Assembly: GCF_035046485.1 (NCBI RefSeq)
Contig: NC_085138.1
Span: forward strand, 62,364,580 to 62,428,579
Direction of reading: 5' to 3'
Origin: Aedes albopictus
Taxonomy: Eukaryota; Arthropoda; Insecta; Diptera; Culicidae
Length of the DNA stretch: 64,000 nucleotides
This document shows positions 24,730 to 36,369 of the stretch, piece after piece. The notes under the pieces are model-generated. The model had not been told where the DNA came from. It made no database searches and worked only from the letters and a program-made list of their open reading frames with translations. Made by a program: the position numbers and the translations under genes. Every line of letters begins with the position of its first letter. Position 1 is the first letter of the stretch.

Positions 24730-26900
24730 TACAGGCCCCAGAGGGAACTCCTGGACGAATCCCCAAAGGCCAAAGGAAACTCCTGTGAGAATGGCGGGAG
24801 GTATTATCGGTGAGCACTTCTGGAAGAATCTCCAGCGAGAACTCCTGAAAGAATTTCTAGCGTGAACATCTGAAAGAATCCTCAGAGGGAACTTTTGAAG
24901 AATTCCTAGCGAAAACTACCCCTGGAGGAATCTCAAGCGAGAGCTCCTGCAGGAACTACTGAAATAATCCTCAGAGGGCACCTTTATAGGAATCTCCAGC
25001 GAGAGCTCCTGCAGAAATCCCCGGCGGGAACTCCTGCAGACATCTCTAACGGGAACTCCACAAAGAATCATCAGCGGGAATTCCTAAATGATTCCGCAGC
25101 AGGAGTTGCTGGATGAATCCTGAAGGAATGCCCAACGGAAAGTCCTCGACAAATCCCTTGTGGAAACTCTTGAAGGGGCTATTTCTAAACGGATTCCCAG
25201 CGGGAATTCTTGAAGCGTACCCTAGAAGAATCCGAAGAAGGATATCCGAAGGAACTCTACAGAACCCATAGAGAAATTGAAGGTATTGGCGAAAATAGGG
25301 GTAACCATGGGAGTCCTGTCCCGGTCCCCTTCTAGAACAATCCATTCCGGGAATAATAATCACGATATTTAGCCGATAAGTATCTTTGGAGCAGTTCTGG
25401 AGTATAAACATCTATATCGGCATGGCCACGGCTTCCCATGACCTTATTATGCTTATTATTTTAGGAGGAGTTTTAGGAGTTTTCGAAGGAAATCTAACAT
25501 TAACTCCTAAAAGATTTCTTGCTTACATTTCTAAAGAGAATCCTGAAATAATCCAGAAGGAGCACTTGAATAAATCTCCTGATGCGAAGAAGGAACTTAT
25601 TACCAAAGAAACTCCTGGTGGAATCTAAAAAAAGTTCTGTAGAAATCCCAGTTGAAACTCCTGAAAGAATTCCCATAGGAATATTTGGAGGAGTTTTGGA
25701 AGCACAAAATTCCCTCCTGCATCTCTGGTCTAGGCTTGATAACATCAGCTCACTTGCGAAGTAATCTCATCAAAATAATCATCCAAGTAGAAATTCTCCT
25801 TTTTGACATACATAGCTGCTTTTCCTTGGATTGCCGTATCTCTTTGGAATTCGCAAGCGTATGTATCCAGTTTCATTTTTCCCTAATCAATTGCCCACTT
25901 TTCCCAGCACCGACAGCTTCCTTGCTGAATACGCAGTTTAATCCAGGAATGACGTTTGACTGAACGCCATTTGGTCGAAAGTCGCGTTTGGCCAAGTTAT
26001 GAACAGAAGAATTTAAAGGAGTGGACGCGCTCTGGATAACATTCTAGCTGCTAATATGATCATCGGAAATATTTCCTTCATATAATCATAGGTTATTCTT
26101 TTACTCAAGTTCATTCCTTTTTTTGGCCAATAAACGGTATTCGGTTAGACGGCGTTCAGCTAAATGACCCTTCACGGATTTCTCTGGAATTTTTACAGAT
26201 ATTTTTCAGACAGTTTTTACATTGTAGAACTCCTCCAAAGATTCATTCTGGGATTACTTGATGAATTTCTCCAGGGATTCTATTCGTCTAGAGAATCCAT
26301 TCAGCATTCATCCAGGAATTTTCTCCGGGTAGTATTCTCTCTGGGATTTCTCCCAGGATTCCTCCAAAGAATCATTCTCACATTATTAGCTTTTCCTACT
26401 GAGATTTCTTCCAGATTCTCTTCCGACTCAAGTGGCTTAACGCAAACGCAAAGAAATGGACACTTTCACCATTTCTATCAATAGCTTGAAACAATTTCAG
26501 GATGAATTTCTTACAAGAATTCAATTCACGTATTCTGAACTTTCTTGCAGAAACTTAATCAACAAACTTCTAGGTTATGCTCCAAGAATATCTGCAGAAA
26601 ATCCTATACATTTCTCCCTTAGAGAAGCTGTCTTTGGACTCTGCTAGAAACCATTCAAGATGATTATCCTGTAACTTCTATAAACATGAAGCTGCATCAG
26701 GAATTGTTTCCAAAATCTGAGATTCGACAAGATACGCTTCCAAAGATTCCTCCATTTATGCCCGTAAATTCGACGTAAGTTTGCCCAGATAAATTTCCTT
26801 AAATTCTTCGCGGATTCTCCATAGAATTCTTGTATAAGCTCTGCAAAAATATGTTCCGGTAATTTCAACGTTGTTTCAGATTTTGGGAGGGGCTTCTCTA
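24730..26900. repeat. ancient, highly degenerate satellite-like DNA
   Basis: Scattered GGAACTCCTG, GAATCCCCAG and ATTTCTCCAGGGATTC-like units recur at 20-30-bp spacing, mostly at 24.73-25.25 and 26.16-26.9 kb. They resemble the GAATTCC satellite family but with EcoRI cores mostly lost. Between them, frames such as 25386-25628 have no recognised family. Confidence 0.5.
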
Positions 26901-27650
26901 GAAAATCTGTAAGCGTTGCTGTCAGACATCTCTCTAGTATTTTCTTTCTATTGTATCTCTTTAAAGAAAATCTCTAACGATTAAACGTAACTCGATAGAA
27001 ACACTTCAAGAATCCCACTAAGTAAGAATGTTGTCAAAATTTTAACAAATACCTTTACTGATGCATCAAAATTTCTTTAAGAATACGTTCTATCATATTT
27101 ACACAGCATAATAACAGGAATTGCTAAACAAAATAGACATTCTCCTTATATTCTTGTGTAATTGCCTAAATCGGCAATAATTTTTCAACTGGTTTTACTT
27201 GACATTTCCATACACTATTACGAAATCTTGGGGCTGTTTCTAGATTATCCCATACTTTTGCATTTATGGTATAGTTTCTCACTTTTACCGGTACACTGGA
27301 TAACGAGAGTGATGAGGTTCGGTTTCCTAACAAACCTTATCGCAGAACAACAAACCGCTCTTGCGCTTGATTTTGAAAAATTTGGCTGAATAAGCCTTTA
27401 TTCAGCTATCATTGTTGCTTAAGTTGTTACAATCACAGTTATCTATTTATCTCCTTCATTATGGTTGAAAGAGTGTTTATAAATATTTATGTTCATATTA
27501 GGAAGAACACAATTTCAATTGTTCACAATGCTATTATTTTCGTAAAACACGTAGTCTACTTAAATTTTTATAGCATGTTAATCATACATCAGATTAATTA
27601 TTTTATTTAGCTTCCTAAACCTCCCTAAACTTTCATAACATTCTAAATTC
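26900..27650. other. AT-rich DNA, nothing recognised
   Basis: AT-rich, without repeats, terminal structures or convincing coding frames. Confidence 0.4.
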
Positions 27651-29450
27651 CAGACTCTTCACCTTTCCCATACAAGCTTGGGCCACTCTATCCATGCATG
27701 CACCTCAATCGCCGTCGCTTCGGCTCACGAAAAACCATAACCACACGATTCCTCGCGGAACCGCCGAACGCACGTACCTTTACATTGAACAATATTCAGC
27801 ACGACCACAAAAGTGTAGATGAGCTGCCTTCACTCCAACTCTCCAAGCGGGCGCCTCTTTCTGCCCCGACCCGAACACGATGTGTGTCGGTATTATAAAT
27901 CTTCAATGATTATTTTGTTTGCTTCTTCTTCCTGAATCTTCTACAGAGCAAGCGAGCTACCGTAGTCGTCGTCGTCGCCGTGATTTCTGTTGTTATTTGC
28001 GCTAGACGGTGATGCTCTTGATGTTGTTTCTCTTCTCAAACACTCACACACAGCTAAATCCTGGAGAACACGATTCGGTAGTGATGCAAATAATCTATTA
28101 ACTCTTTTTCGCGACTCGCCAGGAAAAACGCATCAAAGCGGAACGTCAAATCACTAACATCACCATACACCAAACGGTGACTGTATAGGCCTAGATGTGT
28201 AACTTTGTTGTAAATTTATTGTGATGTTCGATGAGGATGATGTATAGTTGTTGTGGTCGTACAAACGTCAAATCTTCCTGCTTCTTCTCACTGTGGCGTT
28301 TTCTTCTCCGGTCTCAAATGAATGCGAATTGGATAGACGACGAAAGACGAAAATACCGTAACACTGACACCTTTCTCGAGTTGAAATGTCCAAACTGCGT
28401 TTCTGACATTCACTCTCGTCTGCTTTCAGTTGAAAATTAACCAAAAAACCACAATCACTACCTAACTAAAGCACCGAACATCACACGGCGCCACATAAGG
28501 CCACGGCCGACCGAATTCTCGCCTATCTGTCTCGAAAATAAAACCAAATTGGCGACGAGTGAAACCAGCTCGCCCTTTTCTTCTCTCAAACTTGAAGACA
28601 CTCTCACCTCCAGAGCGGACTCTGCCTGCCCGATAGTTTCCGCAAATCGCAAACGATCCAATCAACGTTTGGGGTCAAATCACTCTCGGAACAGTTCCGA
28701 TTTCCAACAACTCTGACCCCCAGGTTTCCAACGCGGCGCAGTAAACACTTCAATTGACTCGCGTGGCGGAAAAACCCCTACACTCTCGAAAAGGTCAAAC
28801 TGACTGGTGGCCGCGACTAAACGAACCGCTAATCAATCTCGTTCCTCATCTCTTCACTTTGGCCGAGATGCTTCTATCTCCTTTTCTTCTGTGCACACAC
28901 TACACCGCACCGCGTAGAGACCGACTACGACGTGATGCGCTACGCGACGTCAGATACAGAGTACAATATTCCTTATAGTTAGGGTAAGTAGTTCAAGCTT
29001 CCAACAGCCAAGAACTGGACTGACCTCGACTTGCCCGCCTTGACGATGGCCACTGACTGCGCCTGGCGCTGGCACAACTCTCCACACACTACTAAGCGGT
29101 CAACCGAAGGAATGAGCGAACGAACGAACGAACGAACGACCGGGGGTACACATCCAATCCCGTCAGCTGATCCGAAGTGACTGAGAGACCGATTCCGTCG
29201 ATGCGGCGGCGACCAGAGCCGAGCTATCCCGTTCCCTTTTCGTTCCCATCCGTCCTCGTCGTTCACGGTCGCTCCTGCTTGCTTGCTCACTCTCTGAACT
29301 GGACTGCTGTGAATTGGAATTTTTGCGCCGTTTGTCCCATTGCACACTGTCCGCTTGGGCCGAAGATGCACGTGTGAGTGCGTGCTCGTTCCGGCTGGTC
29401 AGCATCTCTTTCAAAGATGTACACACAACCCGACGCATAGTTTATATAGT
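27650..29450. other. GC-richer unique island, possible promoter/UTR region
   Basis: This stretch stands out for higher GC, CpG-containing sequence and absence of transposon ends. Frames on both strands (29163-29438 minus, 28754-28978 plus and others) are short and Ser/Arg-rich, as expected of untranslated DNA. A GAAC tetranucleotide run lies at 29118-29139. It could be a 5' region of a host gene, but no coding exon, TATA box or initiator is secure enough to annotate. Confidence 0.3.
29118..29139. repeat. GAAC tetranucleotide microsatellite
   Basis: About five tandem CGAA/GAAC units in a GC-richer region. Confidence 0.85.
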
Positions 29451-29649
29451 ATGTGTGTAAGTATTATTTTACAAACTGACAGGTGCCAAAACCTGACGCA
29501 CGTCATGAAAGTAATTTTTGTATTGTACGATTTCAAGCTAGAGACTGGTAACGACATCTCACGGATTGTGTCGACATCAACATGTAAAATCAAGTTACGA
29601 GCGGGAATTTTTAACGTCTACCACGCGCGCCAAGAATTTGAGCTCTAGC

Positions 29650-30280
29650 TAGTTACCTCGCTAATACGACACCAACTGTTGTCGCATAACCGGGGTAAAC
29701 GTTTAATTCGACAAACAGGCCACTCCACACCACCATGCTCATTGATATTTGGCAACTCAATTTTTGTATTGATTTCCGGATTTGTTATGAAACATATTTT
29801 CAACAGATATTGCGGCGGTGCGAATGGAAAGCTCGCTATTTCTACGATTGTTGCCGTCCCCAGTTGATTCCGGTTGGTCTCCAGCCGGTTTGGGTGTCGA
29901 ATAGGACCAACTCAGAACTTCCGGAATTGTGGCTGCAAGAGGAGCTGCTGCGGCTGCGAGTATAAGCGCAATATCAAACTGTTTTGCGTTTACCGTGTAT
30001 ATCGCTGTGACATTTGAACCAAGGAATTGGCATCCCTATCCCACCAATGCAATGTTTTCGTAGCCAGCATAACAGCGGCTCAAGCGTAGGGCTCAAGCTG
30101 ACAACCTATCTTTCAACACAGCAGCATAATTTTAATGCGGGGTAAGAAAACAAGAAGACCATAACAGTCCCCTGATTTGAACACTTTTTAATTCGACATA
30201 TGTCGAATAAGCGGGGTACGAATTAAAAAGTGTCGTATTAAATCGTGTCGAACGAGCGGGGTAAGACTTCTCTAGAGTCC
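29650..30280. mobile_element. possible decayed TIR element with GTCG/CGGGGTAA subterminal repeats
   Basis: TTAATTCGACA and CGGGGTAA-type motifs occur several times at both sides of this stretch, in direct and inverted orientation (for example around 29655-29710 and 30185-30265). That spacing resembles subterminal repeats of a non-autonomous DNA transposon. I could not define exact termini or a target duplication. Confidence 0.4.
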
Positions 30281-30574
30281 ACTGAAGCAACCCCTCGAAA
30301 ATCACTAGAGAGGATTTTTAGAAAAAAAAATTGAACAAATTAGTAATGGTAATCTGCGTAAATTGTGTGTAAACACTTTGAAATAATTATTGGAGGAATC
30401 CTTGATAATGTTCTCTGTTAGAATTCTTGACAGATAGAATACGAATGAAATGCCAAGAAGGATTTCTAAAGATTTTAAAGATCCGTGAGAATTCCCTTAT
30501 AAATTATTCCGGAAATTCTTGTAATAAATGCATGTAACTCTAGAAAACGTCTTAAGAAATTATTGGTAAAATTA

Positions 30575-31762
30575 TCCCAAGTAACATTTTAAATTTTGTT
30601 CGGCTCTACAAGAGATCTTCATGACCAATTTTGTAAAACTTGCAATAAAACTGAATCATACATCAAAACCTCTTGATAACCTCTTTGAGAGCATCTTCCG
30701 GCTAAGTGGACCACTCTCGGAGAGGTTTTGCAAACCGCATTAAGCGTAGCAATAAACCCGTTTTAAAACCTAGTTGAAATATTTACCATTCGCGATTGTT
30801 GTTGTTTTTTTTTCAACAAAAACTATGACAGCTCAAGATGCAGAGAAGCTTCTTCGATGGCACGTAAAGTTCAGGAGGATACATCATTCGTAAGTCGAAA
30901 GCGATTATTTCATAGTAGTATTTTAGTAGTTATTGTGCTGGTAGGCTTATGCGCATTCGAATTTACCGTGAATATTGGGGTTGCAGAATCATAAAATTAA
31001 TGCGCTTCGAAAATAGTGAATATTATCATCTTGGAATGAAATAAATCAATTTGTGAATTTAGTAAAACTATCCCGAATCACAAGAAAACTCAGCTGAGAG
31101 AGTTTATTTATGTGAGCATGTTATGAAAATGGTTGCAAACTACCAATTCATTGCTAATTTAAACAAAATTAACTATTTTTCATTCACGTAAGCTAATTCT
31201 TCAATATGGCGACGACCATAATCAGCGAAAATAAAACGAAAGCAAGTTTACTTTTATGATGACCGCAATAAACCTAGCAGTGTCGTAGTTTCTGCTTTTC
31301 CACCAACAGATGTCGTTACTAATCGAACGGATCGCCATCTGTTGAGAGTTTTAACAGTTTTATTGCGGTAATAATGATTGCCAGAAGGTTTACATATCGG
31401 AAAGTTTTGTTTACTCTTAAAATCTGTCTTTATGGATATCTTCAAGTATACTATAAAACATTTTATTAATGGAGTGGAGCGGACCTGGTGTGATGGTTAA
31501 AGCACGTGACTATCACGCCGAGGACCTGGGATCGAATCCCACTCCCGACAAACTCGCAAAAAGTGAGTTCTTCCTTCGGAAGGGAAGTAAAGCGTGGTTC
31601 CCGAGATGAACTAGCCCAGGGCTAAAAATCTAATACAGATAAAAAAAAATATTAATGGTTTTCATAAAAGCAGTCATAAAACTGTAAGTTTTAATTATTG
31701 CTGTAATAAAACATTAATAAAAATCAAACAAAACCAATCAGCGATGGAATTGTTACTTGGGA
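30575..31762. mobile_element. TIR element of about 1.2 kb with a SINE inside
   Basis: Left end TCCCAAGTAACA and right end TGTTACTTGGGA are perfect 12-bp inverted repeats. The interior is AT-rich and non-coding, and a tRNA-derived SINE with its own target duplication lies inside it. Flanking duplication of the outer element is not evident, so the superfamily is unassigned. Confidence 0.6.
31473..31649 (+). mobile_element. tRNA-derived SINE (Feilai-like)
   Basis: Head resembles a tRNA gene with an A-box-like TGGTGTGATGGTTAAAGCAC and the B-box GGGATCGAATCCC. It ends with a short A-rich tail. A 9-bp direct repeat TATTAATGG flanks it (31464-31472 and 31650-31658). A related copy lies inverted at 59292-59458. 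The Feilai name is from family knowledge and was not verified. Confidence 0.88.
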
Positions 31763-32412
31763 TTCGACTGTCTTGAAATTGTTGAATTGTATTTGGAAAA
31801 GTTACTTGAGGAATGTTTCGAGCAATTCCTATGGAAATCAGTTTATGTATGTCTGGAGAAATCTCTGAGAAAATTTGCGAAGAAAACCTTGGTTTATCAC
31901 CAAGAGAGATTCTAGGCTACCAGCAATAATCGATGTTATACTATTTCTGGGAAACATGTCCAGGTTTACAGGAGAAAACATTAAAAAATTCTTGAAAACG
32001 ATCTGCAAGATGGATTTGCAAATTTGGAAATGTAAAGAGTTAAAATATATTATTTTTAGTTACAAGATTTGTTCTGCAATGTCTTAGGTAGAACAATACA
32101 CTAATGGCCTACCCAAGACATTTTACTTATCCTTACTACTCCTCGCACATCAAGGAATCAACATATTTATAAAGTTTATTAGATTGAAAATTATTATCGT
32201 TTCAAAAGTGAAAACTATTACAGAAGTCAACAAAATTTTAGCAACATGCAACAGGTTTAGTGAATGTCATTTTCATTATTTTATGATTCCCTTTTGTACC
32301 GTATGTTATTACAATGATTGTAACTCTCTTATACACATGTAGAATAAAATGCAAAGATCTCAAAACAGTATTTTCTAAATTTTCTATGAAGTATCAAACG
32401 TCAATATTTTGA
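31763..32412. other. AT-rich DNA, nothing recognised
   Basis: AT-rich sequence with short frames only (31875-32087 plus). No repeats, termini or family resemblance seen. Confidence 0.4.
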
Positions 32413-32416
32413 TTAA

Positions 32417-32502
32417 CCTTCCATCAGTCACGCAGTTGGCCACCACGCTTATGCTAAGTACAAAATGCAATTTTTTCAACGTGTTGTGCGACTATTCAAG
32501 GG
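32417..32502. mobile_element. piggyBac-like miniature element, about 86 bp
   Basis: TTAA precedes the left end (32413-32416) and TTAG follows the right end, one change from TTAA. The ends CCTTCCATCAGTCACGC and GTGCGACTATTCAAGGG form imperfect inverted repeats. CC(C)TT termini with TTAA target sites are piggyBac features. Two similar 115-bp elements occur at 54873-54987 and 61351-61465. Confidence 0.6.
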
Positions 32503-32559
32503 TTAGGTTTCGATCTGCGTATCTAGTATCTAGGATCTAGTATTGATAGATCCTGTTCC

Positions 32560-33522
32560 AGCATCATCAACGTCCACTGCCCACACGAAGAGAGACCCGA
32601 TGACGAGAAAGAAGCGTTCTACGCGCAGTTAGAGCAAACATACGATGGTTGCTCGCCGCGTGACGTGAAAATCGTTGTCGGCGACATAAACGCGCAGGTA
32701 GGAAGGGAGGAAATGTACAGACCGATAATCGGGCGAAACAGCCTGCACGCCGTATCGAATGATAACGGCCAGCGATGCGTAAACTTTGCAGCCTCCCGTG
32801 GTATGGTAGTCCGAAGCACCTTCTTCCCCCGCAAAGATATCCACAAAGCCACCTGGAGATCACCCGACCATCAAACAGCAAACCAAATCGGCCACGTTCT
32901 AATCGACGGTAAATTCTTCTCGGATATAACCAATGTCCGTACATACCGCAGTGCGAATATAGATTCGGATCACTACTTAGTCGCTGTATGCATGCGCTCA
33001 AAACTTTCGACAGTTATCACCACGCGTCGAAGTCGAACGCCGCGGCTCAACATCGAGCAGCTGCGTAACGTAGAAGTGGCTCAAGACTACGCGCAGCAGT
33101 TAGCTGTGGCCCTACCAACGGAAGAGCAGCTTGGCGCAGCTACACTTGAAGATGGCTGGAGGGACATCCGATCCGCCATAGGTAGTACCTCGGCTACAGC
33201 ACTAGGCTTCGCGACTCCGAACCACAGAAACGACTGGTACGACGGCGAATGTGAACAGTTGAAAAACGAGAAGTATGCAGCATGGGCGAGAATGCTGCAG
33301 CACCGTACGAGAGCGAATGAGGCACGTTACAAACAGGCGCGGAACAGGCAGAACTCAGTCTTCCGGATGAAGAAGCGCCAGCAGGAAGAACGAGATCGCG
33401 AAGCGATGGAAGAGCTGTACCGCGCTAAGGACACACGAAAGTTCTACGAGAAGCTGAACCGCTCGCGCAGAGGCTTTGTGCCACAAGCCGACATGTGCCC
33501 AGATAATCACGAGCGAGCGTGA
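32560..33522 (+). pseudogene. RTE endonuclease domain, N-terminally truncated
   Basis: The frame begins within the endonuclease, with IINVHCPHEERPDDEKE-type sequence. It contains the conserved GDINAQVG segment near 32680 and the catalytic SDHYLV motif at 32965-32982, both typical of exonuclease-endonuclease-phosphatase domains of LINEs. The domain should nick target DNA for target-primed reverse transcription. A charged Arg/Glu-rich linker follows (to about 33440). The frame is lost near 33500, where homologous sequence continues in the next frame, so a single-base-type frameshift separates it from the reverse transcriptase. Missing N-terminal residues mean no active enzyme. Confidence 0.85.
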
Positions 33523-35179
33523 GGTGGTCGAGAGGTGGCGGCAGCATTACGATGAGCACCTCAATAGCGACGTTGCAAGTACAGAAGGTGGCGTGGTAAC
33601 AGATCTAGGAGTATGTGCACAGGACGAAAGGCTTCCGGCCCCTGACCTTCAAGAGATTGAGGAGGAGGTTGGCCGGTTGAAAAACAACAAAGTCGCTGGA
33701 GCAGATCAACTACCAAGCGAGCTTCTAAAATACGATGGAGAAGCACTGGTGAGAGCACTACACTGGGTCATTACCAAGATTTGGGAGGAGGAAGTATTAC
33801 CGGTGGAATTGATGGAAGGTATCGTGCGTCCCATCTACAAAAAGGGCGACAAGTTGGATTGCGGGAACTACCGCGCGATCACACTACTGAGCTCTGCCTA
33901 CAAGATACTCTCTCAAATTTTATGCCGCCGTCTATCACCGATTGCAAGAGAGTTCGTGGGGCAATATCAGGCTGGATTTATGGGTGAACGCGCTACAACG
34001 GATCAAATGTTCGCCATCCGCCACGTGTTGCAGAAATGCCGCGAATACAACGTGCCCACACATCACTTGTTCATCGATTTCAAATCGGCGTATGATACAA
34101 TCGATCGAGAACAGCTATGGCAGATTATGCACGAATACGGATTCCCGAATAAACTGATACGGTTGATCAAGGCGACGATGGATCGAGTGATGTGCGTAGT
34201 TCGAGTATCAGGGACACTCTCGAGTCCCTTCGAATTTCGCAGAGGGTTACGGCAAGGTGATGGTCTTTCGTGCTTGCTGTTCAACATTGCCTTGGAGGGT
34301 GTAATAAGAAGAGCGGGGATAAACACGAGTGGGACGATTTTCACGAAGTCCGTTCAGCTGCTTGGTTTCGCCGATGATATTGATATTATTGCTCGTAAAT
34401 TTGAGACGATGGCGGAAACGTACATCCGACTAAAAAGTGAAGCCAGGCGAATCGGATTAGTCATTAATGTGTCGAAGACAAAGTACATGAAGGCAAAGGG
34501 CTCCAGGGAGGAATCACTGCGCCCGCCACCCCGAATTCATATCGACGGTGATGAAATCGAGGCGGTTGAAGAATTCGTGTACTTGGGCTCACTGGTGACC
34601 GACGACAACGACACCAGCAGAGAAATTCAGAGGCGCATTGTGGCAGGAAATCGTGCCTACTTTGGACTCCGCAGAACTCTACGATCGAATAAAGTTCGCC
34701 GTAACACGAAGTTAACCATCTACAAAACGTTGATTAGACCGGTCGTCCTCTATGGGCACGAAACATGGACCCTACGTGCAGAGGACCAACGCGCCCTTAG
34801 AGTTATCGAACGGAAGGTGTTGCGTACCATCTACGGCGGAGTGCAGATGGAAGACGGGACTTGGAGAAGGTGAATGAACCACGAGCTGCATCAGCTGCTG
34901 GGAGAACCAACCATCGTCCATACCGTGAAAATCGGGAGGCTACGGTGGGCGGGTCACGTCATCAGGATGTCGGATAGCAACCCGACAAAAATGGTTCTCG
35001 AAAGTCATTCGACCGGTACAAGAAGACGTGGAGCGCAGCGAGCTAGGTGGGTCGACCAAGTGGAGGACGATCTGCGGACCCTACGCAGAGTGCGGAACTG
35101 GAGACAAACAGCCATGGACCGAGTGGAATGGAGGCGGCTACTATGTACAGCAGAGGCCACCCCGGCCTTAGCCTGACCG
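33476..35179 (+). pseudogene. RTE reverse transcriptase and C-terminal domain with one nonsense codon
   Basis: A reverse transcriptase of the LINE type: YRAITLLSSAYKI (motif region 1), a HHLFIDFKSAYDTID block (motif A), RRGLRQGDGLSCLLF (motif B) and GFADDIDII with the catalytic FADD at about 34367-34378 (motif C). The C-terminal part has the GHVIRM and RGAQRARW-type segments usual in this clade. An in-frame TGA at 34871-34873 interrupts it after WRR. In the convergent copy at 36.4-37.4 kb the same position reads CGA, so this is a C-to-T change at a CpG. Translation could resume at the following ATG only as a fragment. Confidence 0.9.
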
Positions 35180-36080
35180 GTAAGGTAAGTAGATCGTGTT
35201 CTAGAAAAATCACAATAATTCTTATATAGATGCAATAATAATGTTTATCCTGGACTTTCATTACCAACGGAAGTTCATGTTCTAAACAAATTCCCGGTTT
35301 TTCCCGTTTTTTCTTTGCGATTTCCGGTTAATTCCCGGTATTTCCCGGTTGGGTGGCCACCCTGAATACAACCAGGGCCGAATTTACAAATGTGGGGGCC
35401 GGGGCCACATTGTTGTGGGGGCCCTTTATACAGAGGATTTATTTTTATCTCATATAACATGGAAAAAAAATTTAAAAAAATATTGTACATTCTAACAAAA
35501 ACGTATTAATGGAGGTATTAATGTCTTTGTGGAAGAATTTCAATCTAGAACAATAAGCAGAGCTAGAAAATGTTGATATTTACTAAATTTATTCATAACG
35601 GATTTGAAATTTCAGCGTGAAAACAATGACAAAAGAAATAAATATGAAATTAAACATGCTTTTCGCGAGTGTGCTCGCAGCATTAGATCCCAGATTTAGA
35701 AGAAATACATGCCAGTTTTCATAGAGAAACTTCCGAATTTATAGCTGAAACACAGACAAACAGATGTATCACTTGGAACAAAGTGCGATTAAAATCACCG
35801 TCACAAAATCATAATCGCCCAATGCTAATTACGCTGTGTTACGCAAACCCACTGGGTAGAGGGCGGTATACTCAAATTAGTTTACTGATAGAATCTAAGT
35901 GCAGAAAGCACATAGACTACGAACGAGAGAGAAAAAAATCATTCTATGTGCAACTAATGAAAATTAAAAGTTACAATATAATATTTCATTCCCCCCATAA
36001 TATATTCCGAGTGTAGCAACATAAAAAGCAACCCTGCCAACATAAATTCCAAACACAAGCATAACAAACATGAAACGAAC

Positions 36081-36358
36081 ATGGCGCGTTCGGAGGATTT
36101 CTTTTTCATTTGTGGTGTTCCGTGGATCAAGTCACTTACTGGTTTTGAAGGTAAGAAGTTAACTAACTGCTTCACAAGCTTTTTCAAACTACTTACATTT
36201 CTTTTATATTTTCTAAAGAAATGTACTCCAGTGTCGATCGCTTCTCCATCGTCAACAATGCCAGGTCAGGAAGCACGGACTCGTGAACGATTCGGCCCGA
36301 ATCATTCGGGAGCTGCCGGATGCAGATGCGAAGCTAAAAAGTACCTAATGTTAAGTCA
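36081..36358 (+). other. exon-like segment inside the hAT relic
   Basis: An ATG frame of 23 codons (ending SLTGFE) runs to a GTAAGAAG donor near 36152. A pyrimidine-rich tract ending TTTTCTAAAG follows, and after it the frame continues for about 21 codons (YSSVDRFSIVNNARS) to a stop. A second frame nearby reads KHGLVNDSARIIRELPDADA. These look like pieces of spliced host exons, but no family is recognised. Most of this lies in the 488 bp absent from copy B. Confidence 0.25.
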
Positions 36359-36369
36359 GATGTTATTCC

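Larger units (their letters stand above)
32550..35192 (+). mobile_element. RTE-clade non-LTR retrotransposon, 5'-truncated, long copy
   Basis: Contains the C-terminal part of an apurinic-type endonuclease, a reverse transcriptase and the 3' domain, ending in a very short 3' tail GGTAAGGTAAGTA just after the stop codon. A minimal 3' UTR with short tandem repeats is characteristic of RTE elements. The 5' part of the endonuclease is missing. The 3' part of this copy lies inside the tandem duplication and recurs at 42551-43432. Confidence 0.88.

Noticed and set aside
31473..31649. Functional tRNA gene (A- and B-box present), also at 38795, 46547, 50990 and 59400
   Set aside because: Acceptor and anticodon stems do not form a proper cloverleaf, and each has a SINE body, tail and target duplication.
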